In this document: positions 9,301 to 18,100 of the stretch, piece after piece
How the letters are laid out: each line of letters begins with the position of its first letter
Numbering within the stretch: position 1 is the stretch's first letter
Assembly (NCBI RefSeq): GCF_001302565.1
Contig: NZ_CP012750.1
Span: forward strand, 2,294,001-2,358,000
DNA from: Glutamicibacter halophytocola
GTDB taxonomy: Bacteria; Actinomycetota; Actinomycetes; Actinomycetales; Micrococcaceae
Length of the DNA stretch: 64,000 nucleotides
Direction: 5' to 3'
Position numbers and translations under genes: made by a program
Notes under the pieces: model-generated
What the model was told of the DNA's origin: nothing
Database searches by the model: none
Seen by the model: the letters and a program-made list of their open reading frames with translations, nothing else

Positions 9301-9365
9301 TTCTTGGCCCGTTCTATATCGCTGAAACCAGCGTTGATCAATGATCGAGAGGATACGTCCGGCAT
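6339..9365 (-). CDS. glnE: Bifunctional glutamine synthetase adenylyltransferase/deadenylylase GlnE
   Basis: Adds AMP to, and removes it from, the regulatory tyrosine of GlnA. The 1008-residue protein has the two nucleotidyltransferase halves of the family: GMGKCGARELNYISDVDVIY (deadenylylase, about residue 220) and AMGRQGGQEIGYGSDADVLF (adenylylase, about residue 730), both with the G-S-D-x-D core. Regulatory helices lie between and after them. The open frame reaches 9416, but ATG 9365 gives the family-like N-terminus MPDVSSRSLINAGFSD and has a GGGAGA site, though at long spacing. It lies 53 bp after glnA2 and is likely in the same operon. Confidence 0.96.
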   Translation of the reverse strand: MPDVSSRSLINAGFSDIERAKKFLQAKELAPIDPKLIVSKMAHAPDPDQALLLALRLVDRHPEAIDIFMDPESCQGLVRILGSSSALGEFLIRCPQALDTVRTAPSAEFVQVTSEHLVQSMLASIDAQRTSRGHWVSSVTGAEARQRLRTSYRMALLSLAHRDLGSGNPQRILPNVAAELADMAGAVLEGALAIARAEVAEQYDPVDVDLVNIAVIGMGKCGARELNYISDVDVIYVHGSAPGIEEDLAAAIATVICGNTARALMVPGPEPMLWEVDANLRPEGKDGALTRTLSSHEAYYRRWAHSWEFQALLKARCIAGDAELGRSYERMVSPMVWSSSERDGFVESVQAMRRRVSNNIDKDDVAWQIKLGPGGLRDVEFTVQLLQLVHGRVDPDIQIPTTTLAIHAMSEIGYIGREDATHFDDSYRFLRLLEHRIQLNQLRRTHLMPRVESAQRVLARSIRGAGDLQPTSPEKLMRRWNETKRMVRSLHERIFYRPLLVSSSNLSADDVKLTAESAQARLRALGYLDPKAAMRHIEALTGGVSRRSSLQRQLLPVLLDWFARGVDPDAGLLGFRRLSESLGKSHWFLGMLRDTNAAAERLSHLLSNTRFLTDLLANEPAAAAWLGSDSSLMPQNLESLLQQNQSIIHRTKQPESAIRMIRMVRRREFLRVALADGAGLLSVDEVGKALSNIDGAMVDGVLQVLLAADRQKHGEHAVISVIAMGRQGGQEIGYGSDADVLFIQRPLPGVEAQAAQEQALRVVTELVSWTSKPLKPAIPAEVKLKVDSDLRPEGRQGILVRSIDAYASYYERWVEVWERQALQRARPFAGDAALAQDFIDLIKPVRYGKGLDDSEIRDIRKIKARVESERLPRGADPNRHLKLGRGSLSDIEWLVQFYQLQHAWKHETLQTTSTLKALEELAKLEFITEDDSEQLAVAWRLATRIRSAEIITSGRSSDVLPSSSRDMEAVARWCGYEPHFGVELEEDYLRATRHARSVFEQLFYGFED

Positions 9366-9418
9366 GGTGATTCTTGTTTCTCCCACAAGTCGCCGTGTGC
9401 GGGCACACGGCGACATTT

Positions 9419-10759
9419 CTAGAGGATACTTAGATTTTTATTGAGCTCGTAGGGAGTCACGACCTGGCGGTATTCTTCCCATTCGGCCTTCTTGTTCGAG
9501 ATGAAGGAATTGAATACCTGTTCACCGAGGATCTCGGCCATGAATTCGGATTCTTCCATCACACGCAGCGCTTCATGCAGGCTGCCTGGCAACGGCACGT
9601 GGCCCGAAGCACGACGCTCCGCGGTGGACAGGTTCCAGACGTCATCCTCGGTTGGCTCTTCGAGCTCGTAGCCTTCACGGATGCCCTTCAGGCCAGCGCC
9701 CAATAGGCAGGCGTAGGCGAGGTACGGGTTGGCTGCAGAGTCGATGCCGCGGTACTCAACTCGAGCGCTTTGCCCCTTGCCCGGCTTGTACAGCGGAACA
9801 CGAAGCAGCGCCGATCGGTTGTTGTGGCCCCACGAACGGTGGCTTGGGGCTTCTCCCCCGCCCCACAAGCGCTTGTACGAGTTCACGTACTGATTGGTGA
9901 TCGCGGTCATTTCCGGAGCATGGTGCAATATGCCTGCAATGAAGGAGCGGGCAACATCAGAGAGCTGGTATTCGCGCCCAGCCTCAAAGAAGGCGTTGCT
10001 GTCTCCCTCGAAGAGCGAGAAGTGCGTGTGCATGCCGCTGCCCGGGTGCTCAGAGAAGGGCTTGGGCATGAAAGTGGCATGAATCCCCTTCTGCATTGCC
10101 ATCTCCTTGATGACAGTGCGGAAGGTCATGATGTTATCGGCTGTTTGCAGCGCATCCGCGTAGCGCAGGTCGATTTCATTCTGGCCTGGACCGGTTTCAT
10201 GGTGGGAGAACTCCACCGAAATGCCCAGCGCTTCCAAGGTCGTCACGGAGGCGCGGCGGAAATCTTGTCCTACGCCGTCGGGCACATGGTCGAAGTAGCC
10301 ACCAGTGTCGATGGGACGCGGGCGCCCGTTGGCATCCAGCTCCGAGGATTCCAGAAGGTAGAACTCGATTTCTGGATGGGTGTAGCATGTGAAGCCCATA
10401 TCGGAGGCTTCGCCCAGCTGGCGCTTGAGAACCTGGCGCGGGTCAGCACTGGATGGCTGGCCCTCTGGTGTCAGGATGTCGCAGAACATGCGAGAGGTCG
10501 GCTCGACCTCACCTCGCCATGGCAAAATCTGGAAAGTGGACGGATCCGGCTGAAGCAGCATGTCAGATTCCGAGATCCGGGAAAGCCCGTCAATGGACGA
10601 ACCGTCGAAGCCCAGACCCTCTTCAAAGGCATCTTCAACTTCAGCAGGAGCCAACGCCACGGATTTCAGTGATCCAACGACGTCGGTAAACCACATTCGC
10701 ACAAATCGAACATCACGTTCTTCAATGGTGCGCAGCACAAATTCCTGCTGACGATCCAT
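9419..10759 (-). CDS. glnA2: Second type I glutamine synthetase GlnA2
   Basis: A 446-residue GS-family ligase with the usual core: GFDGSSIDG near residue 60, PEIEFYL, PGSGMHTHFS, and the substrate loop NNRSALLRVP. The segment matching the adenylylation loop of GlnA reads DDVWNLSTAE near residue 375, so the modifiable Tyr is replaced by Trp and the enzyme should not be controlled by GlnE. Mycobacterial GlnA2 is dispensable for glutamine synthesis, and relatives act on other amines; the substrate here is not determinable. ATG 10759 follows AGGTGG; the frame upstream to 10792 has no better site. Divergent from panB. Confidence 0.95.
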   Translation of the reverse strand: MDRQQEFVLRTIEERDVRFVRMWFTDVVGSLKSVALAPAEVEDAFEEGLGFDGSSIDGLSRISESDMLLQPDPSTFQILPWRGEVEPTSRMFCDILTPEGQPSSADPRQVLKRQLGEASDMGFTCYTHPEIEFYLLESSELDANGRPRPIDTGGYFDHVPDGVGQDFRRASVTTLEALGISVEFSHHETGPGQNEIDLRYADALQTADNIMTFRTVIKEMAMQKGIHATFMPKPFSEHPGSGMHTHFSLFEGDSNAFFEAGREYQLSDVARSFIAGILHHAPEMTAITNQYVNSYKRLWGGGEAPSHRSWGHNNRSALLRVPLYKPGKGQSARVEYRGIDSAANPYLAYACLLGAGLKGIREGYELEEPTEDDVWNLSTAERRASGHVPLPGSLHEALRVMEESEFMAEILGEQVFNSFISNKKAEWEEYRQVVTPYELNKNLSIL

Positions 10760-10828
10760 TTTCCACCACCTTTGAATTTCTAATACCGGCACTGATTACG
10801 GCCGGTAAGAAAATTGACCTGTGGCAAC

Positions 10829-10883
10829 ACTATATCGGTTCCCACCGGGGCATCCAGTAAGCATCGCCCAGTTCAAGTACGAT
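10829..10883. promoter_or_regulatory. Divergent glnA2/panB promoter region
   Basis: On the minus strand TATAGT (10829-10834) is a plausible -10 for glnA2, giving a leader of about 60 nt. On the plus strand TACGAT (10878-10883) lies 11 bases before the panB ATG, giving a leader of only a few bases; panB has no Shine-Dalgarno site. No GlnR-type box was found here. A small inverted repeat, ACCGGC/GCCGGT, lies at 10785-10806. Confidence 0.35.
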
Positions 10884-10894
10884 AAAGTCATTTT

Positions 10895-11731
10895 ATGCCT
10901 CAACCTTACCTAGGGAATCCTGAGAAAGGCCCATCCCGCATCCGAATTCATCATTTGCAGCAGGCAAAAGATCGCGGTGAAAAATTCGCGATGTTAACTG
11001 CCTACGACGTAATGATGGCCGAAATTTTCGATTCAGCCGGCATCGAGATCCTGCTGGTTGGCGATTCAGCAGCCAATACGGTCATTGGCTACGACTCAAC
11101 CCTGCCCATCACCCTCGACGAAATGGTGGTCTTCACCAAGGCCGTGGCGAATGGCACCCAACGAGCCATGGTGGTTGCAGATCTGCCTTTCGGAAGTTAC
11201 GAGCAATCTCCTGCACAAGCGGTTGAGACTGCAGTTCGCCTCATGAAAGAGGGCGGCGCCCAAGCCGTCAAGATGGAGGGCACCGCCCAGTATGCGGAAC
11301 ATGTTCGCGCCATGGTGCTCGCCGGCGTCCCGGTCATCGGCCACATCGGGTTCACTCCGCAGTCAGAGCATGCTCTTGGAGGATTCCGAGTTCAGGGCCG
11401 CGGCGATGCCATGTCTCAAATGAAGGCTGATGCACTGGCGTTGCAGGACGCGGGAGCCTTCTGCATCTTGATGGAGATGGTGCCAAGCACGGCTGCAGCC
11501 GAAATTGACGCCGCCTTGAGGGTTCCGACCATCGGCATTGGCGCAGGAGCATCGACCACGGGACAGGTGCTGGTTTGGCAGGACATGCTGGGCCTCGGCG
11601 CGCGCCGCACGCCTCGATTCGTCAAAAAGTACGCCGATCTTCGCAGCGTCATAGGACAGGCCGTCAGCGAATACCACCAGGACGTCATTTCCGGTTCGTT
11701 CCCCTCGGAAGAGTACGAATTCAAGGAATAG
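10895..11731 (+). CDS. panB: 3-methyl-2-oxobutanoate hydroxymethyltransferase PanB
   Basis: Transfers a hydroxymethyl group from methylene-tetrahydrofolate to 2-oxoisovalerate, the first committed step to pantothenate and coenzyme A. The 278-residue TIM-barrel protein shows MLTAYDVMMA (residues 33-42), the metal-binding VGDSAANTV and DLPFGSY, KMEG, the catalytic region VIGHIGFTPQS and the GIGAGASTTGQVLVWQDMLG signature. The remaining pathway genes are not in the window. A long perfect hairpin follows the stop. Confidence 0.97.
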   Translation: MPQPYLGNPEKGPSRIRIHHLQQAKDRGEKFAMLTAYDVMMAEIFDSAGIEILLVGDSAANTVIGYDSTLPITLDEMVVFTKAVANGTQRAMVVADLPFGSYEQSPAQAVETAVRLMKEGGAQAVKMEGTAQYAEHVRAMVLAGVPVIGHIGFTPQSEHALGGFRVQGRGDAMSQMKADALALQDAGAFCILMEMVPSTAAAEIDAALRVPTIGIGAGASTTGQVLVWQDMLGLGARRTPRFVKKYADLRSVIGQAVSEYHQDVISGSFPSEEYEFKE

Positions 11732-11750
11732 CCCCTTCGTGCCGCACGCC

Positions 11751-11800
11751 AAAGGCGGTGCCCCGAACCAAGTTTTGATCTGGTTCCGGGCACCGCCTTT
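11751..11800 (+). terminator. Hairpin terminator of panB
   Basis: AAAGGCGGTGCC at 11751 pairs with GGCACCGCCTTT ending at 11800; the stem continues through CGAACCA/TGGTTCG-like pairs with one bulge. Only a short T-run follows. It may serve both panB and the convergent 64-aa gene. Confidence 0.8.
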
Positions 11801-11832
11801 GCCGTTGCCTACAGGGCGATGGGCCATTTGGA

Positions 11833-12027
11833 CTACTCGTCGTTTTCCTCGGCCTCATCCCACGCCTCATTGCGCGCCTGGACTTTGCTCATTGCGGCTT
11901 CTGCTTCCGCAGCAGTCTCATATGGACCTAATAATTGCGACCAATCTGACTGGGGTCCCTTTTCCACGCTCTTGGTGGAAACGTTATACCAGTACTGGCC
12001 TTCACCAGGGGTGCCAGCTGAGCTCAT
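11833..12027 (-). CDS. Small SPOR-like protein, 64 aa
   Basis: A short acidic protein beginning MSSAGTPGEGQYWYNVST and continuing VEKGPQSDWSQLLGPYETAAEAEAAM. Actinobacterial relatives of this type are usually annotated as SPOR domain-containing; the GPYET-AEAEAA segment resembles a half SPOR repeat. The function is unknown, and there is no signal peptide or membrane segment, so it is not an ordinary periplasmic SPOR protein. The frame is open to 12129, but GAGGAG lies just before ATG 12027, which sets the start. It is divergent from map. Confidence 0.8.
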   Translation of the reverse strand: MSSAGTPGEGQYWYNVSTKSVEKGPQSDWSQLLGPYETAAEAEAAMSKVQARNEAWDEAEENDE

Positions 12028-12148
12028 TGGAAACTCCTCAATTCTAGGTTGGTACTTCCATCTCCACGTTAGACCACCACGAGAGAAATAGGTGGAACAC
12101 CACCCTATGCCACGGCCAATCCTGAGCAAGCCAAAACCCGTGTGAAGC

Positions 12149-12154
12149 TAGAAT
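12149..12154 (+). promoter_or_regulatory. -10 element of map, probable leaderless promoter
   Basis: TAGAAT ends exactly 7 bases before ATG 12162. An in-frame ATG at 12153 overlaps the last base pairs of this element, so 12162 is the better start. Confidence 0.5.
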
Positions 12155-12161
12155 GAGTCCT

Positions 12162-13037
12162 ATGGCTACAGCTTCAACCGCACCCATTGGAAACCTCACC
12201 GCCGGAACCATCTCCCCCGAGCTTCCAGTCCCGAAACATATCGAGCGACCTGAGTACGTGGGCAAAAAAGAACCGTCAGAGAACACTGCGTCGGAAGTCA
12301 AGAGCCCCGAAGTAATTGAACGCATACGCGTGGCTTCCAGAATCGCGGCACAGGCCCTCCAAGAGGTTGGCAAAGCGTGCCAGCCGGGTACCACCACGGA
12401 CGAATTGGATCGTCTTGGACACGAGTTCCTCATGGACCACAACGCCTACCCTTCGACGCTCGGCTACCGCGGCTTCCCGAAGTCCCTGTGCTCCTCGCTC
12501 AATGAAGTGATCTGCCACGGCATCCCTGATAGCACGGTGCTCCAGGATGGCGACATCATCAACATTGATATCACTGCCTACATTGGTGGCGTTCATGGCG
12601 ATAATAACGCTACGTTCCTGGTCGGTGACGTCGACGAAGAATCGCGCTTGTTGGTTGAACGCACGGAGAACTCGCTGAAGCGTGCCATCAAGGCCGTCAT
12701 GCCTGGCCGTGAAATCAACGTGATTGGCCGCAGCATCGAAACTTATGCCAAGCGTTTTGGCTACGGCGTAGTCAAGGACTTCACCGGCCACGGCGTGGGC
12801 GAATCCTTCCATTCGGGTTTGATCATTCCGCATTACGATGCGGCCCCGGCCTACAACACGCTGATTGAACCGGGCATGGTCTTCACCATCGAGCCGATGC
12901 TCACCCTTGGAACTATTGAATGGGACATGTGGGCGGATGACTGGACCGTAACGACCAAGGACAAGAAGCGCACCGCGCAGTTCGAGCACACCCTGCTGGT
13001 GACCGACACCGGCGCGGAAATCCTGACTCTCCCATAG
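12162..13037 (+). CDS. map: Type I methionine aminopeptidase
   Basis: Removes the initiator methionine from new proteins. The 291-residue enzyme is of the actinobacterial MetAP1c type, with an N-terminal extension of about 40 residues carrying a proline-rich [13 protein letters not shown] segment. All five metal ligands are present: Asp in NIDITAY, Asp in VHGDNNATF, His in [11 protein letters not shown], Glu in FTIEPML and Glu in QFEHTLL. The nearby substrate-binding HGIPD is also seen. ATG 12162 is chosen because a -10 element lies 7 bases before it; ATG 12153 would add three residues. A bidirectional hairpin separates it from nrdR. Confidence 0.95.
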   Translation: MATASTAPIGNLTAGTISPELPVPKHIERPEYVGKKEPSENTASEVKSPEVIERIRVASRIAAQALQEVGKACQPGTTTDELDRLGHEFLMDHNAYPSTLGYRGFPKSLCSSLNEVICHGIPDSTVLQDGDIINIDITAYIGGVHGDNNATFLVGDVDEESRLLVERTENSLKRAIKAVMPGREINVIGRSIETYAKRFGYGVVKDFTGHGVGESFHSGLIIPHYDAAPAYNTLIEPGMVFTIEPMLTLGTIEWDMWADDWTVTTKDKKRTAQFEHTLLVTDTGAEILTLP

Positions 13038-13051
13038 CCCCCGCAGGAAAG

Positions 13052-13100
13052 AGCAAGGCCGGCATTCATCTCCCAGTTGGGATTGAACGCCGGCCTTGCT
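13052..13100. terminator. Bidirectional terminator between map and nrdR
   Basis: A 12-bp perfect stem (AGCAAGGCCGGC and complement, 13052-13063 with 13089-13100) extends through TTCA/TGAA and an inner TCCCA/TGGGA pair. A T-rich tract follows on the plus strand. The flanking genes converge. Confidence 0.85.
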
Positions 13101-13117
13101 CATTCTTTATTACATTG

Positions 13118-13606
13118 TCACTCCGCGGTCAGCGGCCGCTGGTTGCCCTGCGGAGTGTTGCTTCGGCGGTCGCGCAGTCGTCCGATCGCGTTTTCAAAAT
13201 CAGTCAACGACTGGAAATTGTGATAAACGCTGGCAAATCGCAGATAGGCCACTTCGTCCAAACGCGATAGCGGTTCAAGGATGGCCAAGCCCACCTGGTG
13301 CGCCGGAATTTCGGCCGCTCCCGACGTACGCACAGCTTCTTCCACTTCTTGAGCAAGAATTGCCAGATCGTGGTCGGTAACCGGACGGCCCTGGCAGGCT
13401 TTGCGCACGCCGTTGATGACCTTATTGCGCGAGAATGGCTCCACCGCGCCGGACTGCTTGAGCACGCTGAGGCTCGCTGTCTCAGTGGTCGTGAAGCGCC
13501 GAGAACACGCGGTGCACTGGCGACGCCTGCGGATGGACACGCCGTCGTCAGCAACTCGGCTGTCGACCACGCGGGAATCAGCATTACGGCAATACGGGCA
13601 ATTCAC
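13118..13606 (-). CDS. nrdR: Transcriptional repressor NrdR
   Basis: NrdR binds ribonucleotide reductase promoters and senses ATP/dATP. The 162-residue protein has the N-terminal zinc ribbon (CPYC at 3-6 and CTAC at 31-34), the RRRRQC-RRFTTTE linker and an ATP-cone domain (about residues 49-139). A GGAGGTG site precedes the ATG. No NrdR-box pair was seen at its own promoter. It lies 83 bp downstream of hisD in the same direction. Confidence 0.96.
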   Translation of the reverse strand: MNCPYCRNADSRVVDSRVADDGVSIRRRRQCTACSRRFTTTETASLSVLKQSGAVEPFSRNKVINGVRKACQGRPVTDHDLAILAQEVEEAVRTSGAAEIPAHQVGLAILEPLSRLDEVAYLRFASVYHNFQSLTDFENAIGRLRDRRSNTPQGNQRPLTAE

Positions 13607-13689
13607 GGCACCTCCATCTGTAGCTATCGAAGCATTCTCGGCTATTCACGGTGACGAGAATCCACTCATGTCACCTACCAGTTTAGCGT

Positions 13690-15042
13690 CTATTGCGCGT
13701 TTCGCACTGCGACAGCGTCGCCGTGCGCTGGCAGGTCCTCGGCATTGGCAAGATTGATCACGTGCGCAGCCACATCGCCAAGCGCGGCCTTGTTGTAATT
13801 GATCACCTGGATTGCCTTCAAGAAGGTATTCACGTTCAGGCCCGAGGCGTGCAGGGCAGTGCCGTTGGTGGGAAGTACGTGGTTTGATCCGGCGCAGTAG
13901 TCCCCTAGCGATACCGGGGCATACGGTCCTACGAAAATTGCCCCGGCAGCGGTAATGCGTGCCGCCGTAGATTCTGGATCGCTGACCATGATTTCAAGGT
14001 GCTCGGCCGCATAGGCATTGCAGACCTCGATGCCCTGTTCCAAGTCCTTGACCAGGATGATGGCTGACTGGGTTCCCGACAAGGCCTGGCGAACACGCTC
14101 GGAGTGCTTCGTGGCTGCAACCTGCTTGAGCAGTTCGCCCCGTACCGAGCTTGCTAGTTGAGCAGAGTCGGTAATCAACACCGCAGCGGCGTTGGCGTCG
14201 TGTTCGGCCTGGGAGATCATGTCGGCAGCGACAAAGCTGGGATCCGCGCCCTGGTCGGCAAGGATCGCAATTTCCGTAGGACCGGCTTCAGCATCAATGC
14301 CGACAACACCCTTAACCAGGCGCTTGGCAGTGGCCACAAAAACGTTGCCCGGCCCGGAGATCACGTCAACCGGCTCGATCCCTCCACGCTCGTCATTGTC
14401 GACCTCAACACCGTAGGCGAAGGCGGCCACGGCCTGCGCCCCGCCCATGGCGTGGACTTCATCAATGCCCAGCAGCTTGGCAGCAGCCAAGATGGTTGGG
14501 TGCGGCAATCCCCCGAATTCTTGCTGCGGCGGGCTGGCCAGCGCAAGGGAAGCAACACCGGCGGCCTGGGCCGGCACGGTGTTCATGATGACCGAGGATG
14601 GATACACGGCCAGGCCACCTGGCACGTACAAGCCAACGCGCCGTACGGCAACCCAACGCTGGGTTACCGTTGCGCCATTGGCGTAGTTCACTTCCGTGTC
14701 CTGTGGGCGCTGGGCTGCGGCAAATACCCGGGCACGGTCAATCGACTCTTCCAGGGCCAGGCGGACTTGCGGATCGAGCTCTTCAAGGGCCCGATCCAGC
14801 TCATGCTGGGGCACGCGCGTGTGGTCCAGATCCACATGGTCAAATCTCTTGGCAAGATCCTTGAGAGTATGCATGCCACGACTGCGGACGTCATCGATGA
14901 TCGCCTGCACGGTCTCGGTAGCGGTCTGCGTGTTCATCTCGGGACGCGGCAAATGAGCTTTGAGCTGTGCATAGCTCAGGGATTCGTTGCGCCAGTCGAT
15001 GGTGGCGAGGTCTGAAAATTCGGTCTCTGGAATTGTGCTCAC
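13690..15042 (-). CDS. hisD: Histidinol dehydrogenase
   Basis: Catalyses the last two steps of histidine synthesis, L-histidinol to L-histidine, using NAD and zinc. The 450-residue protein shows the NAD-site segment VPGGLAVYPSSVIMN, the PTEIAILAD segment, DMISQAEHD with the zinc-binding Gln/His, and the C-terminal catalytic SLGDYCAGSNHVLPTNGTA. The start is GTG 15042, with TAAACT 6 bases upstream and no properly spaced ribosome-binding site. No other his genes are in the window. Confidence 0.97.
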   Translation of the reverse strand: MSTIPETEFSDLATIDWRNESLSYAQLKAHLPRPEMNTQTATETVQAIIDDVRSRGMHTLKDLAKRFDHVDLDHTRVPQHELDRALEELDPQVRLALEESIDRARVFAAAQRPQDTEVNYANGATVTQRWVAVRRVGLYVPGGLAVYPSSVIMNTVPAQAAGVASLALASPPQQEFGGLPHPTILAAAKLLGIDEVHAMGGAQAVAAFAYGVEVDNDERGGIEPVDVISGPGNVFVATAKRLVKGVVGIDAEAGPTEIAILADQGADPSFVAADMISQAEHDANAAAVLITDSAQLASSVRGELLKQVAATKHSERVRQALSGTQSAIILVKDLEQGIEVCNAYAAEHLEIMVSDPESTAARITAAGAIFVGPYAPVSLGDYCAGSNHVLPTNGTALHASGLNVNTFLKAIQVINYNKAALGDVAAHVINLANAEDLPAHGDAVAVRNAQ

Positions 15043-15048
15043 CTACCT

Positions 15049-15054
15049 AGTTTA
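15049..15054 (-). promoter_or_regulatory. -10 element of hisD, probable leaderless promoter
   Basis: TAAACT on the minus strand ends 6 bases before the GTG start codon. Confidence 0.45.
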
Positions 15055-15060
15055 ACGTCG

Positions 15061-15100
15061 ATGACCGGGTGAGGTTTTATTGATTACCTCACCCGGTCAT
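15061..15100 (-). terminator. Hairpin after dnaE
   Basis: A perfect 15-bp stem (ATGACCGGGTGAGGT and complement, 15061-15075 with 15086-15100) about 50 bp beyond the dnaE stop. There is little T-run on the minus strand, so termination may be partial. Confidence 0.65.
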
Positions 15101-15153
15101 TCAAGCCACCATTATGGGATCTGACAGGTCAACGAACTAGCTGATTTCCGGCG

Positions 15154-18100
15154 CTACACATCCAGGCAGTGCGGGCCAAGCAGCACCTTCAAGTCGCCAA
15201 AGAGCGCTGGATTCGGGTTGACTCGGAAGTTCATCCCCAGTCGCATCAGCGACGTCCCTCGGCTGCCGGTGAGCTTAACGCGCACTTCGGTGTTCCCGCT
15301 GTGGGTCCTAAGCACGTCGCCAAGGCGTTGCACCAGCGACTCGGTGGCCTTGTGCGTCGGGATGCCGATCACCACAGGGCCGCCATTGGCGTCCTCTGAA
15401 ATTTCGGGAATCATCATTTCCTGGGCGTTCAACGTAATCGAGCCGTCGTCGCGCCGCTGGACGCGTCCCTTGATCACCACGATCAGGTCATCGGCCAGGA
15501 TCTCGGCAATCGGCTGGTAGGCCTGTCCGAAGAACATCACTTCCATGGAACCGGACAGGTCTTCGATTTCACAGCGCGCATAGGGATTGCCGCTCTTCTT
15601 GGCGATGCGGCGCTGCAAACCTGAAATCATGCCCGCAATGGAGATGATGTGCCCGTCCTGCGGACCGTCATCCGAGAGAACATGGGTCACTGGCATGTCC
15701 GCGTACTGGTCCAGGGCGGACCCCAGCCCCTGCAACGGGTGATCCGATACGTACAGGCCCAGCATGTCGCGTTCGTACGCGAGCTTTTCCTTCTTGTCCC
15801 AGTCGGGCAAATCCGGAATGGCCACGCTCATAGATTCCGAGGCCTCTTCGGAGCCGAGCGCGCTGAACAAGTCAAACTGGTTGGCAGCTTCGTTGCGCTT
15901 GACTTGGATAACTGAATCAACAGCTTCTTCGTGAATGGCGACCAGCGCGCGGCGCGGGTGCTTCAAGGAGTCGAAGGCACCGGCCTTGATCAGCGATTCA
16001 ATGGTTCGCTTATTGCAGACAACCGCCGGGACCTTGCCCAGGAAGTCGCTGAAGTCGTTGTAGTGCCCCTTTTCCTTGCGGGCTTCTACGATGCCAGCCA
16101 CGGCGTTGGTGCCCACGTTGCGAATAGCGCCCATGCCGAAGCGGATGTCCTTGCCGACAGGAGTGAAGTTCAAGGCCGATTCGTTCACGTCAGGTGGCAA
16201 CACGGTAATACCGATATGCCGGCATTCATTCAGATACAGGGCCAGCTTGTCCTTGTCGTCACCGACCGAAGTCAGCAACGCAGCCATGTATTCGGCAGGA
16301 TAATGCGCTTTCAGATATGCGGTCCAATACGACACCACACCGTAGGCGGCCGAGTGGGCCTTGTTGAACGCATAGTCGGAGAACGGCAGCAGAATATCCC
16401 ACAGCGTCTGAACGGCAGCGTCGGAATATCCGTTATCGTTCATGCCCTGCTTGAAGCCAGCGAACTGCTTGTCCAGCTCGGACTTCTTCTTCTTGCCCAT
16501 GGCTCGACGCAAGATATCAGCCTGGCCCAAGGAGTACCCAGCCAGCTTCTGGGCAATAGCCATAACCTGCTCTTGATACACAATCAAGCCATAGGTACCG
16601 CCGAGGATTTCAGCCAACGGCTCTTCGAGCTCGGCGTGGATCGGGGTAACTTCCTGCAGCCCAGTCTTGCGCAAAGCGTAGTTGGTGTGCGAGTTGGCGC
16701 CCATGGGACCCGGGCGGTACAGCGCGATCACTGCGGAGATGTCTTCGAAGTTATCCGGGCGCATCATTTTCAGCAGTGAGCGCATCGGGCCGCCATCGAG
16801 CTGGAACACGCCGAGGGTATCGCCTCGGGCCAGCAAGCTATAGGCTTCCGGATCCTCGATGCTCAGGGTTTCAAGGTCAATCTCGTCTCCGGTGTTATAC
16901 CGGATGTTCTCCAGCGCATCGGAGATGATGGTGAGATTTCGCAATCCCAAGAAGTCCATCTTGATCAAGCCCAAGCCCTCGCAGGTCGGGTAGTCGAATT
17001 GGGTAATAACCTGGCCGTCCTGGATGCGTCGCATGATTGGGATCACATCAATAATCGGATCCGAGCTCATGATGACACCTGCCGCGTGCACGCCCCATTG
17101 GCGCTTCAGGCCTTCAAGCCCCTTGGCGGTTTCGAAGACTCGTGCGGCTTCAGGGTCGTTGGCGACCAAATTGCGGAAGTCCCCTGCTTCCGAGTAGCGC
17201 TTGGAGTTCTGGTTCTCGATGTCGTTGAGCGGAATGTCCTTGGCCATCACGGCCGGTGGCAACGCCTTGGTCAGGGTCTCGCCCATGCTAAATGGATATC
17301 CGAGTACGCGCGAGGAGTCCTTCAGGGCCTGCTTGGTCTTGATGGAACCGTAGGTCACGATCATTGATACACGTTCATCGCCATATTTCTCGGTCACATA
17401 CTTGATGACCTCAGAACGGCGGCGATCATCGAAGTCGACGTCGAAGTCGGGCATTGAAACGCGTTCCGGGTTCAAGAAGCGTTCGAAGATCAAACCGTGC
17501 TTGAGCGGGTCCAGGTCGGTAATTCGCATCGCGTAGGCAACCATGGAACCTGCACCGGAGCCACGGCCGGGACCTACACGGATTCCGTGGTCCTTGGACC
17601 AGTTGATAAAGTCGGCCACCACGAGGAAGTAGCCCGGGAAGCCCATCTTGATGATGACGTCGAGCTCATAGTCAGCCTGCTTGCGCGAGGCTTCGGGCAC
17701 TCCATCGGGGTAACGGTAGTGAAGCCCCTTATCGACTTCCTTGATCAGCCAGCTGGTTTCATCCTCGCCCGGTGGGCATGGGAACTTTGGCATGTAGTTC
17801 GCGCTGGTGTCGAATGAAACCTCAACGCGGTCTGCGATCTCCAGGGTGTTGTCACACGCGTCAGGAAATTCTTTAAATAGTTCGCGCATTTCGCGCGCGC
17901 TCTTCAGATAGTAGCCGGTGCCGGAGAAGGCGAAGCGGCTTCCGCCTTGATCATAGGTCGGCTCATCAAGCGTGGACCCCGAGTTGATCGCGAGCAAGGC
18001 TTCGTGCGCCTTGGCGTCTGCCTCGTGAGTGTAATGCAGGTCATTTGTGGCGACCAGCGGAATGTTCAGTTCCTTGGCGAGGCGCAGCAGGTCCTTGGTG

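Noticed and set aside
9366..9416. Upstream ATG 9416 as glnE start
   Set aside because: No ribosome-binding site; the added residues do not look like GlnE, and ATG 9365 gives a family-like start.
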